A DNA stretch of 64,000 bases. Source: Corynebacterium gallinarum (GTDB lineage Bacteria > Actinomycetota > Actinomycetes > Mycobacteriales > Mycobacteriaceae). The notes under the pieces are model-generated. The model had not been told where the DNA came from. It worked only from the letters and a program-made list of their open reading frames with translations, and did no database searches. Both the position numbers and the translations under genes were made by a program. Position 1 is the stretch's first letter. Each line of letters begins with the position of its first letter. The stretch spans positions 124,001-188,000 of the forward strand of contig NZ_JACSPR010000006.1 in assembly GCF_014837045.1 (NCBI RefSeq), written 5' to 3'. Below, piece by piece: positions 12,773 to 21,318 of the stretch.

Positions 12773-13744
12773 ATGGACAACGAACTGTTTGGCATTGAAC
12801 TTCCCGACACCTGGGTGGGCCGCATCGACGGCGACAACCCCGAGCACGCGCTGTGGTACACCACGGTAAGGCCCCTTCCGGAGCCGGATGAGGTGGATGC
12901 GGGCGTCGTCACGCTTGGTTTTGCCTCCGACGAGGGCAACCTGCGCAACCACGGCGCGGCAGGCGCGGCGCTGGGCCCCGATGCGATCCGCGGGGTGCTC
13001 GGCCTGGTCGCCGTCCATGACGCGCGGCCCCGGTATGACGCCGGCACGATCCGCGTCGATGGGGATCTGGAGCGCGGGCATGATGAGCTCAGCGCCGCCA
13101 TCGAGACCATCGCGCGCGCCGGCCACCTGCCGATCGTGCTCGGGGGCGGGCATGAGGCCGGGTTCGCTTCGCACCGCGGCATCTACCGGGTTCTGGGATC
13201 ATCGCCTGCGATCATCAACCTCGATGCCCACCTGGATCTACGTGCAGCCGAGCGCCCCACCAACGGCACCCCGTTCCGGCAGGTCCGTGAACTGGTTGGA
13301 GAGGAATTCCGGTACTCCGTGCTCGGGGTCTCTGTTCCCAACAACACGACCTTCCTGTTCAACGCGGCCCGGGACTTCGGCACCCACGTCACCACCGATG
13401 ATGAGCTCAATGCGATGAGCCCGCAGGAGGCGGCCGATCACGCGCTCGCGCTCGCCAGGGATGCCGAGCACATCCACCTCACCGTTGACATCGATGTGCT
13501 CTCCGAGGCGCTCGCCCCGGGCACCGGCTCGCCGGCCGCGGTCGGGGTGGAGCTGGGCCGCATCCGGGCCATCTGTACCGGGTTGGCCGCTACCGGACGC
13601 CTCAAGCTTGTCGACGTCGTCGAGGTCAACCCACGCCTCGACCACAACAATCAGACCGCCCGCGTCGCAGCCCGCCTCATCCACGAGATCGCGGAAGCAC
13701 ATCTCGAGGCCACCCAGGAAATGTGCTCACAGGCCAACAGATGA
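12773..13744 (+). CDS. hutG: formimidoylglutamase-like ureohydrolase (HutG)
   Basis: A 323-residue member of the arginase/agmatinase/formimidoylglutamase superfamily. Metal-binding motifs are all present: GGGHEAGF (first Mn ligand His), NLDAHLDLR (DAHxD) and TVDIDVLSEALAPGTG (DxD). VVEVNPRLDHNNQTARVAA resembles the HutG tail. HutG releases formamide from N-formimino-glutamate, the last step of histidine degradation. ATG 12773 is preferred because GGTGGG lies just upstream. The last codons overlap a palindromic repeat element. The arginase superfamily is certain; the exact substrate is likely but not proven. Confidence 0.8.
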   Translation: MDNELFGIELPDTWVGRIDGDNPEHALWYTTVRPLPEPDEVDAGVVTLGFASDEGNLRNHGAAGAALGPDAIRGVLGLVAVHDARPRYDAGTIRVDGDLERGHDELSAAIETIARAGHLPIVLGGGHEAGFASHRGIYRVLGSSPAIINLDAHLDLRAAERPTNGTPFRQVRELVGEEFRYSVLGVSVPNNTTFLFNAARDFGTHVTTDDELNAMSPQEAADHALALARDAEHIHLTVDIDVLSEALAPGTGSPAAVGVELGRIRAICTGLAATGRLKLVDVVEVNPRLDHNNQTARVAARLIHEIAEAHLEATQEMCSQANR

Positions 13745-13800
13745 GCCCCTCAGGTGCCCCGCAACCCCGACATCACCCACAGATGTTGGCCTGTGAGCAC
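13722..13800. repeat. 17-bp inverted repeat at the end of hutG
   Basis: GTGCTCACAGGCCAACA at 13722-13738 is the exact reverse complement of TGTTGGCCTGTGAGCAC at 13784-13800, with 45 bases between. The left arm includes the last codons of hutG. Related arms occur at 21103-21227, so this is a dispersed palindromic element. It may also act as a terminator-like stem. Confidence 0.85.
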
Positions 13801-13885
13801 CGGGCCGTCGCATCCGTGAGAGAGCGGAAACGCACCTGAAGGACGGGTGAGGATCTCAGAGCTGCTCTTACCCTCTCAAAGGTCC

Positions 13886-14776
13886 TCAGCCCCGCAGGAA
13901 CTCCATGATCGCCGGCCAGTCACGCCTCGCCTGACGCATGCCCGCATCAAAGGTGGCCCTGAGTCTGCCCAGGTTGATCTCGGTGTTCCGGATGGCCATA
14001 TCCTCGGAGAAGAACACATAGGCCTGGCCGGCCTTCTCCAGGTCGAGGATGCGTTGCTTGGTCTCGTTGTACCGTGTGGGCCGAGCCAGGGTTGCCTGCG
14101 CCACCGCCGGATAACGCCTGAGTACCGCGGTGAGCAGACCGGGGCGGGTGAACTCCGAACGCCGGTAGTCCCGTGGCCTGGAGGACAGCACCAGGAAACG
14201 CTCAAACCCGGCGCCCAGGGCCGGCTGCAGCATCAACCCACCGGTCTCGCCGATGGCGCCGTCGACATAGGGTGCGCCGTCGATGATGGGGATCGGCATG
14301 AACCCGGGCATGGTGGAGGAGGCCCGCACCCTCTTCATCAGTTGCGAGAGGTCGGTGGCTGATTCCCTCCCCCAGAACACTGTCTCCCCGGTGTCGGCCC
14401 GCACTGCGGAGATCTGAAACGGCGTGGGATTGTTGGTGAAGGTCTCGAAGTCATAGGGGTACTGCTGGTCGGCACCCGGCGCGATCTCATACATATGCTC
14501 GGCGTGGAAATATCCCTTGCCACGCAGAAACGGGCGGATCCCCGAATGCCTGCGGTCGGCGGCGAAATCCACGAAACTCGCCTTCGTGCGGAAGCGGTCC
14601 CCGGACAGGTAGTTGACCGTGTGTGAGGATCCGGCGGAGACTCCCCCAACCCAACCGACATGGATGTCGTGGGCGATGAGCTGATCCACCACGGCGGCCG
14701 TATAGGCGTTGCGGGTGCCACCGCCCTCGATGATCAGGGCGACATCCGGGAAGTACTGGGGTGAGGATAAAGACAT
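13886..14776 (-). CDS. patatin-like phospholipase
   Basis: A 296-residue serine lipase of the RssA/YjjU type. IIEGGGTRNAYTAAV is the oxyanion loop, GGVSAGSSH the GxSxG nucleophile motif, and DGAIGET carries the catalytic Asp of the Ser-Asp dyad. There is no signal peptide or membrane span, so it is probably cytoplasmic; the lipid substrate is unknown. The ATG at 14776 has no Shine-Dalgarno sequence but is preceded, seven bases away, by TAAACT, a good corynebacterial -10 box, so the mRNA is probably leaderless. A longer in-frame start at 14905 would add a tail with no resemblance to the family. Confidence 0.82.
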   Translation of the reverse strand: MSLSSPQYFPDVALIIEGGGTRNAYTAAVVDQLIAHDIHVGWVGGVSAGSSHTVNYLSGDRFRTKASFVDFAADRRHSGIRPFLRGKGYFHAEHMYEIAPGADQQYPYDFETFTNNPTPFQISAVRADTGETVFWGRESATDLSQLMKRVRASSTMPGFMPIPIIDGAPYVDGAIGETGGLMLQPALGAGFERFLVLSSRPRDYRRSEFTRPGLLTAVLRRYPAVAQATLARPTRYNETKQRILDLEKAGQAYVFFSEDMAIRNTEINLGRLRATFDAGMRQARRDWPAIMEFLRG

Positions 14777-15016
14777 GGGGATGAGTTTACGCGTGCGACC
14801 CGAGTCGCTGGCCACCCCAACCTGCACATCCCCCACGGAGAAACTGTGCAGTGCGCCACAAAACTGCACGTAGACCGCATTATATCCAACCCTGAAAGAG
14901 GTCAACCGGGAACTCCCCGGGGTATCTTACGACCTATGAGGAGATGACGGTTTCATCAATCCATTACCCAAGGAGACCGTCGCACCCGATCACCTATTGA
15001 GGGGAAGTGTTTTCAC

Positions 15017-15229
15017 GTGGATGTCGTTGACATCGCACGGTGGCAGTTCGGTATCACCACCGTCTATCACTTCATTTTCGTCCCGTTGACCATCGGCCTG
15101 GCACCGCTGGTGGCGCTGATGCAGACTTTCTGGCAGGACACCACCAATGCAGATCAACGACCCGTGAACTGGCAGTTCACCACCACGGACGCACGGATCA
15201 AGCTCCGCCACCTGTACCCAGAACATTAG
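15017..15229 (+). pseudogene. cydA: cydA remnant (cytochrome bd oxidase subunit I), truncated and fused to a foreign tail
   Basis: The first 42 or so residues, MDVVDIARWQFGITTVYHF through ALMQTFWQ, are the N-terminus of CydA, including the histidine of helix I region. A full CydA has about 510 residues. After QTFWQ the sequence changes to an unrelated 29-residue end (NWQFTTTDARIKLRHLYPEH), which resembles the C-terminus of IS630-type transposases from memory. The GTG start and its GAGGGGAAG ribosome-binding site are intact, so the promoter may still work. No cydB, cydC or cydD follows; a restriction-modification pair does. The product cannot be a functional oxidase subunit. Confidence 0.85.
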
Positions 15230-15259
15230 TCACGACACTCTACTAGTAACATTCTGGGA

Positions 15260-16048
15260 ATGAATCCCGCAAAACCAACTAAAGCTCCTAAGAAAAGTAC
15301 TCTCTCAGCGGGAGACGTCAAACGGTTTCGATCGCTTCTAGAGAAGTTTCTCAATTCTGCAGACCCACAAGGTCGTGTAATAGGTGCTGCAACTTGGGGT
15401 GTTTACGCTTTTTATGATTTCGATGGAGAGCCAATTTATGTCGGGCAAACCAAAGAGTCGCTTCGCGGCCGCGTTCGACGCCACTTAACAAATCAACGTA
15501 CAGATGCAGTCGCTATGAGGGTCCTTGACGTATTAGAAGTCGCCGAAGTAGAAGTTTGGCCCCTATGGGATCTGCAAGTTCTGGGAAGAATCGACAAACC
15601 GACAGCTCAAAAGCGTCTCGATGAATATGAATATAGTGCCTATCTCAAGGCAATCGATAAGTCTAAATTTCGTGCAATCTTAAATGAAAAAATTCCCCCC
15701 AGGAATCCACGAGTGGACCTTCCCGAGTCCTTTCGAGGTTCTGTGATCAGTGTGGAGGATTATGAACATTTGAGTCATCCCGATATTCGCATTGCAAGAA
15801 GAGCAGAGACCATTTCGCGTTTGGCTGACGTCGTCCGAGAGCGGGGCGAAGTGTCAACCGGCTTGCGTCGCGTATTGGTAATTCAGGCAATCCGACTCAC
15901 CTTCTTATCTGCGGAGAGACTTGCTTTTAGTGAAGGAAGACCCCAGCCGTCACCCTTGAGCATCGATTCCATGAGTTTAGTTGGTTCCGTCCTTTCTGAA
16001 AAAGATTCGGAATCCTACGAGCTTGAGCAGGAAGAATGCGAAGACTAG
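15260..16048 (+). CDS. GIY-YIG endonuclease, probable type II restriction enzyme (Eco29kI-like)
   Basis: A 262-residue protein. The GIY-YIG nuclease core is clear at residues 43-80: WGVYAFYDF (GIY), PIYVGQTKESLRGRVRRH (YIG plus the catalytic arginine and histidine region). Eco29kI/Cfr42I-type restriction enzymes have this fold and a similar size. It is followed 89 bases later by a DNA cytosine methyltransferase, so the two are almost certainly a restriction-modification system. The stretch is clearly richer in A+T than its neighbours and begins 30 bases after the cydA break, both signs of horizontal entry. The recognition sequence cannot be read from the sequence. Confidence 0.78.
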   Translation: MNPAKPTKAPKKSTLSAGDVKRFRSLLEKFLNSADPQGRVIGAATWGVYAFYDFDGEPIYVGQTKESLRGRVRRHLTNQRTDAVAMRVLDVLEVAEVEVWPLWDLQVLGRIDKPTAQKRLDEYEYSAYLKAIDKSKFRAILNEKIPPRNPRVDLPESFRGSVISVEDYEHLSHPDIRIARRAETISRLADVVRERGEVSTGLRRVLVIQAIRLTFLSAERLAFSEGRPQPSPLSIDSMSLVGSVLSEKDSESYELEQEECED

Positions 16049-16137
16049 TATGACTCTTGAAAAGAACATCTGTTTGGATAAACATACGCGGATAATGTTC
16101 TCACTTGTCGCCATCTGTTAGATCGAGGTCACTTTAT

Positions 16138-17295
16138 ATGAACCAATTCATTCCACAATCAAAGGAACCTTTGAAAGCGCTGGAATTCTTTGCGGGAATT
16201 GGTTTAGCCCGAGCAGGCATGGGAACCTTTGGCATTTCAACCATCTGGGCTAATGATTATGACCCTTCCAAACAACTCATGTATTCGAAACAATGGGATG
16301 GTTCGGAATATCGATTGGCCGATATACATGAGATTCGGGGCGAGTCAGTACCTACAGCCGATATCGCATGGAGTTCGTCTCCATGCACAGATCTCTCACT
16401 AGCGGGTAACCGCGTAGGACTTCGAGGCGGCCGCGAATCCTCTGCATTCTTTGGTTTCACTAGAGTCCTTCGCGAAATGGGTGAACGTAAACCTAAAGTG
16501 GTGGTATTGGAAAATGTTCTAGGACTTGCCTCATCGAATAAGGGAGCAGATTTACGGGCAGCAGCTCTTGAATTCAACGAATTAGGGTATTCCGTCGACT
16601 GCATAGTCCTAGACACTCTTCATTTTCTCCCCCAGTCGCGCCCGCGGTTGTTTATGGTTGGAGCATTGGAACCCCGGGGGGGCGGGTCATTAGACGAAAG
16701 CCTTCGACCTAAGAAAATTTCAAGCATTCATAGTGATCCCGCAATCGATACTTTCCTAAGTCCTCTACCGCAATTGCCTGATTTAGTCACTGAAGGACTA
16801 ACCTCCGGAATTATTGAGAGATTGGATCCTACTGATAAGCGGTGGTGGCATCAGGAACGAGTTGAGAATTTCGTTCATTCCATGTCAGATGTTCAACGCC
16901 AGCGTTTGAGAAATTACATTCAGTCACCTCTAATTGTTGCTCGCACCGCTTACCGACGTACCCGTAATGGAATTCCCGTATGGGAAATGCGGGCGGAAGA
17001 CGTCTCGGGATGTCTACGCACTGCTCGAGGAGGATCGTCCAAACAAGCGGTCGTTATTATGGGTCAAGGAAGCGTCAACATTCGGTGGATGACCGGCCTT
17101 GAATATGCTCGTTTAATGGGGGCTGGATGGTTTAACCTCGACGGATTACGTGAGAGCCAGATCCATTACGGTTTCGGTGATGCGGTTTCAGTCCCGGCAG
17201 TATCATGGATTACAGCAAATATGGTACTTCCCGTTTTAGGAACACCAACATCTTCCTCTCCGGCGCTCAAACCGTCCTTACTTAGCAATGGGTAA
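16138..17295 (+). CDS. DNA (cytosine-5) methyltransferase
   Basis: A 385-residue C5-cytosine methyltransferase with all main motifs in order: LEFFAGIGLARAGM (I, AdoMet binding), SSSPCTDLSLAG (IV, catalytic Pro-Cys), VVVLENVLG (VI, ENV), QSRPRLFMVG (VIII, QxRxR) and GFGDAVSVPAVSWI (X). The region between VIII and X, about residues 190-320, is the target-recognition domain. It protects host DNA from the GIY-YIG nuclease encoded just upstream. ATG 16138 is chosen because motif I follows closely and GAGG lies 10 bases upstream. Base composition is low in G+C, as for the nuclease. Confidence 0.9.
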   Translation: MNQFIPQSKEPLKALEFFAGIGLARAGMGTFGISTIWANDYDPSKQLMYSKQWDGSEYRLADIHEIRGESVPTADIAWSSSPCTDLSLAGNRVGLRGGRESSAFFGFTRVLREMGERKPKVVVLENVLGLASSNKGADLRAAALEFNELGYSVDCIVLDTLHFLPQSRPRLFMVGALEPRGGGSLDESLRPKKISSIHSDPAIDTFLSPLPQLPDLVTEGLTSGIIERLDPTDKRWWHQERVENFVHSMSDVQRQRLRNYIQSPLIVARTAYRRTRNGIPVWEMRAEDVSGCLRTARGGSSKQAVVIMGQGSVNIRWMTGLEYARLMGAGWFNLDGLRESQIHYGFGDAVSVPAVSWITANMVLPVLGTPTSSSPALKPSLLSNG

Positions 17296-17349
17296 TTCTG
17301 TGGCGTGAAGATCACAGAGATTTAAATAATTGAGACCTTAACGCCGAAA

Positions 17350-17375
17350 GGCGGAGCAGCCCGCGCTGCTCCGCC
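17350..17375 (-). terminator. terminator of the alkaline phosphatase gene
   Basis: A perfect 11-bp stem, GGCGGAGCAGC with GCTGCTCCGCC around CCGC, followed on the minus strand by TTTCGG. It lies 38 bases after the phosphatase stop and separates it from the convergent methyltransferase gene. Confidence 0.85.
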
Positions 17376-17412
17376 TGTGGAAAAACCCTTCAGAGGTTAG
17401 TGAACGAGGATA

Positions 17413-18837
17413 TTAATCCTTGGTCCACCACTTGCCGAAGGTGAGGTTGGCGATGGTGACGTTGTCGATGAAACCACCACGGACCGGGTCGGCGCCGACG
17501 ATGGAGGCCTTGATGTCCTCAGAGCCTGCGCCCTTGAAGAAGAACGGAACCACCTGGTTGGTGTGGTTGCCGGAGTACCAGCCGTGCGCCGGGACCTCGC
17601 CAACCTCACCGGTCAGTGCCTTCCAGTTGGGCAGCTCATCCTGGCCGGAGAGGTAACCGGTCTCGTGGTCGGCGGTGACGATCAGCAGGGTTTCATCCCA
17701 GGAGGAGTTCTGCTCCACCCATGCGACAACAGCGTCGACGGCGTTGTTGAAGTCCTGCTGCTCCTCGATGTTGCGGGAGATGTCGTTGGCGTGGCCGGTC
17801 CAGTCGATGGCGCCGCCCTCGATCATGAGGTGGAAGCCATCCTCGTCCTGGCCCAGGACGTTGAGTGCGCCTTCGGACATGGTGGCGAGATCGACAACGT
17901 CGTTCTGCGGAACGGAGTAGGGGGCGGTGGAGAAGCCGTCGCGACCCTGCTGCAGGGTGGAGGCAACCTGGGCCAGACCGAAGTACTGGGCATCATCCTC
18001 GACGTCACCGTTGGCCAGAGCCTCAAAGTCAGCGTTGTCCTCCACGTAGGTGAAGTCGGTGTCACCGTTGGAGACTGCGTTGAAGTCAGTCTCGGAGATG
18101 TACTGGTAGCGGGGGGTGTCGCGGAGGTTGTTGGAATCGTCGTAAAGCGGGTGGCCGGCACCCATGATGACATCCAGGTCGGAGTTGAGCATCTCGGTGG
18201 CGATACCCTGGTAGTCATTGCGGTTTTCGTTGTGGGCTGCCCAGGCAGCCGGGGTGGCGTGGCTGAACGGCACGGAGGAGACAACGCCGGCGGCCTTGTC
18301 CACGGCGAGGGCGCGCTCAGAGGTGTTCTCGACGGCGTTGCCCTCGTGGTCCAGACCGATGGCACCGTTGGTGGTCTTCGCGCCGGTGGCCATGGCGGTG
18401 CCGGCCGCTGCGGAGTCGGTGATAGAACCGGTGTTAACGTAGTTGTGGTCATTCCACGCCTGGACCGGATCATAAGAACCACCGTGCTGGTAGGTGGTCA
18501 TGCCCACCAGGTCGAAGTCCTCGTAGACCTGGACTGCTTCACCTGGGAGCTCCTCGAGGGCCTCGGCGTCGGCTTCGCCCTCGACCTGATACTTGGTCTG
18601 GCCAGTCTCATACAGGTTGGTGGCAGCAACATGGTTGAAGCCCATGCCGTCACCGACCATGTAGATGATGTTCTTGGGCTCGGAGGGGCCCTCCGGGGCG
18701 GTGGAGCCGTAGTTGAACAGGTCGGAGGAACCGAAGCTGCTCTGGGCGCCGACGCCCGGTGCCATGAGACCGGCGAGGACGACGGCGGACGCGGAGACAG
18801 ACGCTACAGTGCGCAGTGCGAGGCGGGAAAGTGCCAC
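17413..18837 (-). CDS. secreted alkaline phosphatase
   Basis: A 474-residue exported enzyme. The first 32 residues form a signal peptide (hydrophobic core VASVSASAVVLAGLMAPG, cleavage probably after VGAQ). IIYMVGDGMG holds the first metal-binding Asp; TGSITDSAAAGTAMATG is the PhoA active-site signature with the nucleophilic serine; LMIEGGAIDWTGHAND and VTADHETG give the remaining zinc ligands. It releases phosphate from organic esters outside the cell. GTG 18837 has AAGGAT 9 bases upstream. Genes of this kind are usually induced by phosphate starvation through PhoRS; I could not identify a convincing PhoR site. Confidence 0.92.
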   Translation of the reverse strand: MALSRLALRTVASVSASAVVLAGLMAPGVGAQSSFGSSDLFNYGSTAPEGPSEPKNIIYMVGDGMGFNHVAATNLYETGQTKYQVEGEADAEALEELPGEAVQVYEDFDLVGMTTYQHGGSYDPVQAWNDHNYVNTGSITDSAAAGTAMATGAKTTNGAIGLDHEGNAVENTSERALAVDKAAGVVSSVPFSHATPAAWAAHNENRNDYQGIATEMLNSDLDVIMGAGHPLYDDSNNLRDTPRYQYISETDFNAVSNGDTDFTYVEDNADFEALANGDVEDDAQYFGLAQVASTLQQGRDGFSTAPYSVPQNDVVDLATMSEGALNVLGQDEDGFHLMIEGGAIDWTGHANDISRNIEEQQDFNNAVDAVVAWVEQNSSWDETLLIVTADHETGYLSGQDELPNWKALTGEVGEVPAHGWYSGNHTNQVVPFFFKGAGSEDIKASIVGADPVRGGFIDNVTIANLTFGKWWTKD

Positions 18838-19150
18838 TTTGTAAATCCTTATCGAATGAGATCATCAAATGATTTGACCCCACCAGAACGAGCACCGGAT
18901 GCGTTGGTATACGCATGGTGCTGGGTGCGGTGGGGAGATAACCGCAGACCAGAGGCTTTTAACAATTCCTCCGATGCGGACATCCATAATGTAAGAGCTA
19001 TAGATTTCCGGCAGGTAAACTTGAAAATAATGTTCAGTAAAGCTCGGGCGACAAGGGGGTTAGCTGCTGTGTTCGCATAACTGCTGAGCGCGTCCACACT
19101 ATTCGATAGGCTCCCATTAGATTGGGAGAACACGTAATGGAGGATGCGAA
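18838..19150. other. divergent intergenic region, phosphatase / pentapeptide protein
   Basis: A 313-base gap, AT-rich around 18955-19050, that must hold both promoters. CTCCCA and TGGGAG form a small hairpin at about 19111-19128, just before the GGAGG ribosome-binding site (19139-19143) of the rightward gene, and could affect its translation. I see no open frame. Confidence 0.5.
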
Positions 19151-20353
19151 ATGGAACCACGGGCACCGCAGTGGGAACTGAACGAACGGTTCCTCAGAAT
19201 TACTGATCTCCTCGGCGATCACCGCAGCATCGTGGAACGGGAGGCCGCGGTCTATGCGCTGTCCGCCCTCGCGGATGACTGCGCGGAGCTCAATGACGGT
19301 GATCTCGACGAGTCATATCGATTACAGCAGGCCTGCCTCAATCTGATCTGCTCCCAACTCAGGGACCCCATCACCGGCAGTACACCAGCGTCAGAGCTGT
19401 TGGTGTTCAAACATCGCGTCCAGAACCTGATCGTGGACCGATTCCGCCCCAGATTCCTCGGGGGCATCGCCGACTGGTCCCACCTCTGGCTGGATCTCAC
19501 CTACTGCCATTTACATGATTTCGGATTATCACTGGCCACACTGTCCAAACCGGTGAACTTCGCCCACGCCCATTTCCACGGCAACACCTCCTTCAACGAT
19601 TCACAGTTCCACGCACCTGTCCTGTTCACCCACGCCCACTTCACCGGGTTAACCTCACTCCAGCGGGTACAGTTCCACCACACCGCCAGATTCACCGAGG
19701 CGGAATTCACGGCCCTGGCGGTATTCAATGAATCTCAGTTCGATCGTGATGCCTTCTTCGACGAGGTCTGTTTCACCGGTTCATCCTGGTTCCGCGCCGT
19801 GACCTTTGATGCCGATGCCGATTTCACCTCAGCCCAGTTCTGGGATACGGCACATTTCCAGGATTCTGACTTCGCCTCCTATGCCACCTTCTCGCAGGCG
19901 CAGTTCACCTCCACTGCGCGCATCGAGAAGTGCACCTTCCGCGACGGTGTCGATCTCTGCGAGGTATTCTTCGGCGGTCCGATCTCCTTCAACAAATCAG
20001 AATTCATCGATTCCGTGTGTTTCGATGATGCCTTCTTCACCACCTCTCCCCTGTTCCGATCCGCGATGTTCAACGAGGTCCAGTTCCACCGCACCCACTT
20101 CCACTGCCCCGTGATGTTCGGTCCGTTCCAGTTCAGCACCACCACCGACTTCTCCGACGCGGTGTTCTGCAGCGGGTTCGGACTCCACGCAGACCAAGGC
20201 AGCAACATGGAACTGACCCTCGATGGCACCTGCTTCAGCTATGACGAGGACACGGTAATAAAGGAACTGGACAATGCGATCCCGAGCGGACTGCTGAAAA
20301 CCGCGATGTTTGAGTACAGCTGCGATTCACCCCTACAGATCCGCGGTCGGTGA
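19151..20353 (+). CDS. pentapeptide-repeat-like protein
   Basis: A 400-residue protein. From about residue 130 onward it consists of five-residue repeats with a central phenylalanine, such as FNESQF, FDRDAF, FFDEVCF, FTSAQF and FQDSDF, which fold into a right-handed quadrilateral beta-helix. The first 110 residues are helical and lack the repeat. There is no signal peptide. Some pentapeptide proteins mimic DNA and protect gyrase, but here the function is unknown. GGAGG 8 bases before ATG supports the start. Confidence 0.8.
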   Translation: MEPRAPQWELNERFLRITDLLGDHRSIVEREAAVYALSALADDCAELNDGDLDESYRLQQACLNLICSQLRDPITGSTPASELLVFKHRVQNLIVDRFRPRFLGGIADWSHLWLDLTYCHLHDFGLSLATLSKPVNFAHAHFHGNTSFNDSQFHAPVLFTHAHFTGLTSLQRVQFHHTARFTEAEFTALAVFNESQFDRDAFFDEVCFTGSSWFRAVTFDADADFTSAQFWDTAHFQDSDFASYATFSQAQFTSTARIEKCTFRDGVDLCEVFFGGPISFNKSEFIDSVCFDDAFFTTSPLFRSAMFNEVQFHRTHFHCPVMFGPFQFSTTTDFSDAVFCSGFGLHADQGSNMELTLDGTCFSYDEDTVIKELDNAIPSGLLKTAMFEYSCDSPLQIRGR

Positions 20354-20374
20354 TTACTGGCATCTCCTCAGGGG

Positions 20375-21046
20375 CTAGAGGGGGCGGCGCAGGTGGGCGT
20401 CGTAAAGCCGTTGGTAGAGCTTGACGAAACCACCCACCGCGAAAGCCGCGAAGATTGTGCCCTCGCGCACCCCGACGAGCTCGCCGACGAACATGAGACC
20501 GATGGCGACGGCGATGAGGATGAGGGACCAGTCGAACAGCTGCTTGACCGTGCCGAACCTCCACCCCGACGCGATCGTGATCGCCGCGACGATTCCCTCC
20601 CCCGGGGAATAGAGAATACGCGGAAGGATCTGCAGGAACACCCCGAGCGACACCATGATGGCACCGACAATCACCGTGACCCACTGCCACAGATAATTCG
20701 AGGGCTGGATGAAATCCATCATGTACAGCGACACATCGCACAACGCACCGAAGACAACGGCCACGAGGAACTGCCAGTACTGGAAGGTGACGAAACGACT
20801 GCGCAGGATCACTTTCTGGGCGATGACCAGGACGATACTGATCAAAACGGTCACCACGCCAAAGGACAACGATGAGGCCGCCGCGATGGCAGCTGGCACC
20901 GTCGAGATGGGCGTGGTTCCGAGATCAGCGTGGACGGTCAGGGCAATACCGATGGTCATGATCCAGACCCCGAGGAAGAACATCCCCCACCGCACGGGAG
21001 TGCTGTACCGCTTGGAGGGATCCCTCGATGTCTTATCTGCGACCAT
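20375..21046 (-). CDS. YczE/YitT-type integral membrane protein
   Basis: A 223-residue protein with five to six membrane helices. GMFFLGVWIMTIGIALTVHADLGTTPIS is the hallmark of the YczE/YyaS family, in which the first helix is followed by a GLGPW/LGTTPIS-like turn. ILYSPGEGIVAAI is a second conserved loop. Function of the family is unknown. ATG 21046 is chosen because TAAGAT, a -10-like box, lies 8 bases upstream and no ribosome-binding site is visible, as in a leaderless mRNA. A longer frame from 21133 would read through a palindromic repeat. Confidence 0.72.
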   Translation of the reverse strand: MVADKTSRDPSKRYSTPVRWGMFFLGVWIMTIGIALTVHADLGTTPISTVPAAIAAASSLSFGVVTVLISIVLVIAQKVILRSRFVTFQYWQFLVAVVFGALCDVSLYMMDFIQPSNYLWQWVTVIVGAIMVSLGVFLQILPRILYSPGEGIVAAITIASGWRFGTVKQLFDWSLILIAVAIGLMFVGELVGVREGTIFAAFAVGGFVKLYQRLYDAHLRRPL

Positions 21047-21102
21047 AAGGAATGATCTTAAGCCAGTGACGCCGGTTACGGGACTACCCGCTGCGGTTGG
21101 AA

Positions 21103-21227
21103 TCTGTTGGTGTGTGAGCAACTCGGCGCGCACAGGACAACAGCTGCGGGGTTTCCGGGCGGTGGGATGGCGGTTTCGGGGTCATCTGTTGGTATGTGAG
21201 CAAACCCGTGCTCACAGGACAACAGAT
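21103..21227. repeat. two palindromic elements of the CTGTTGG...CCAACAG type
   Basis: ATCTGTTGGTATGTGAGCA (21184-21202) is nearly complementary to TGCTCACAGGACAACAGAT (21209-21227). A second, less perfect copy spans 21103-21143. Both resemble the arms at 13722-13800. The pair lies between the divergent ends of the YczE-like gene's upstream region and the end of the monooxygenase gene. Confidence 0.8.
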
Positions 21228-21318
21228 CCACCCTTTGTCCGCCCCAACCGACGACAACGCCCCGCATCTCCGGGGTGGGAGAATGCGGGGCGGGGGTTGA
21301 GGCGTCGAAAAGCGCAGG

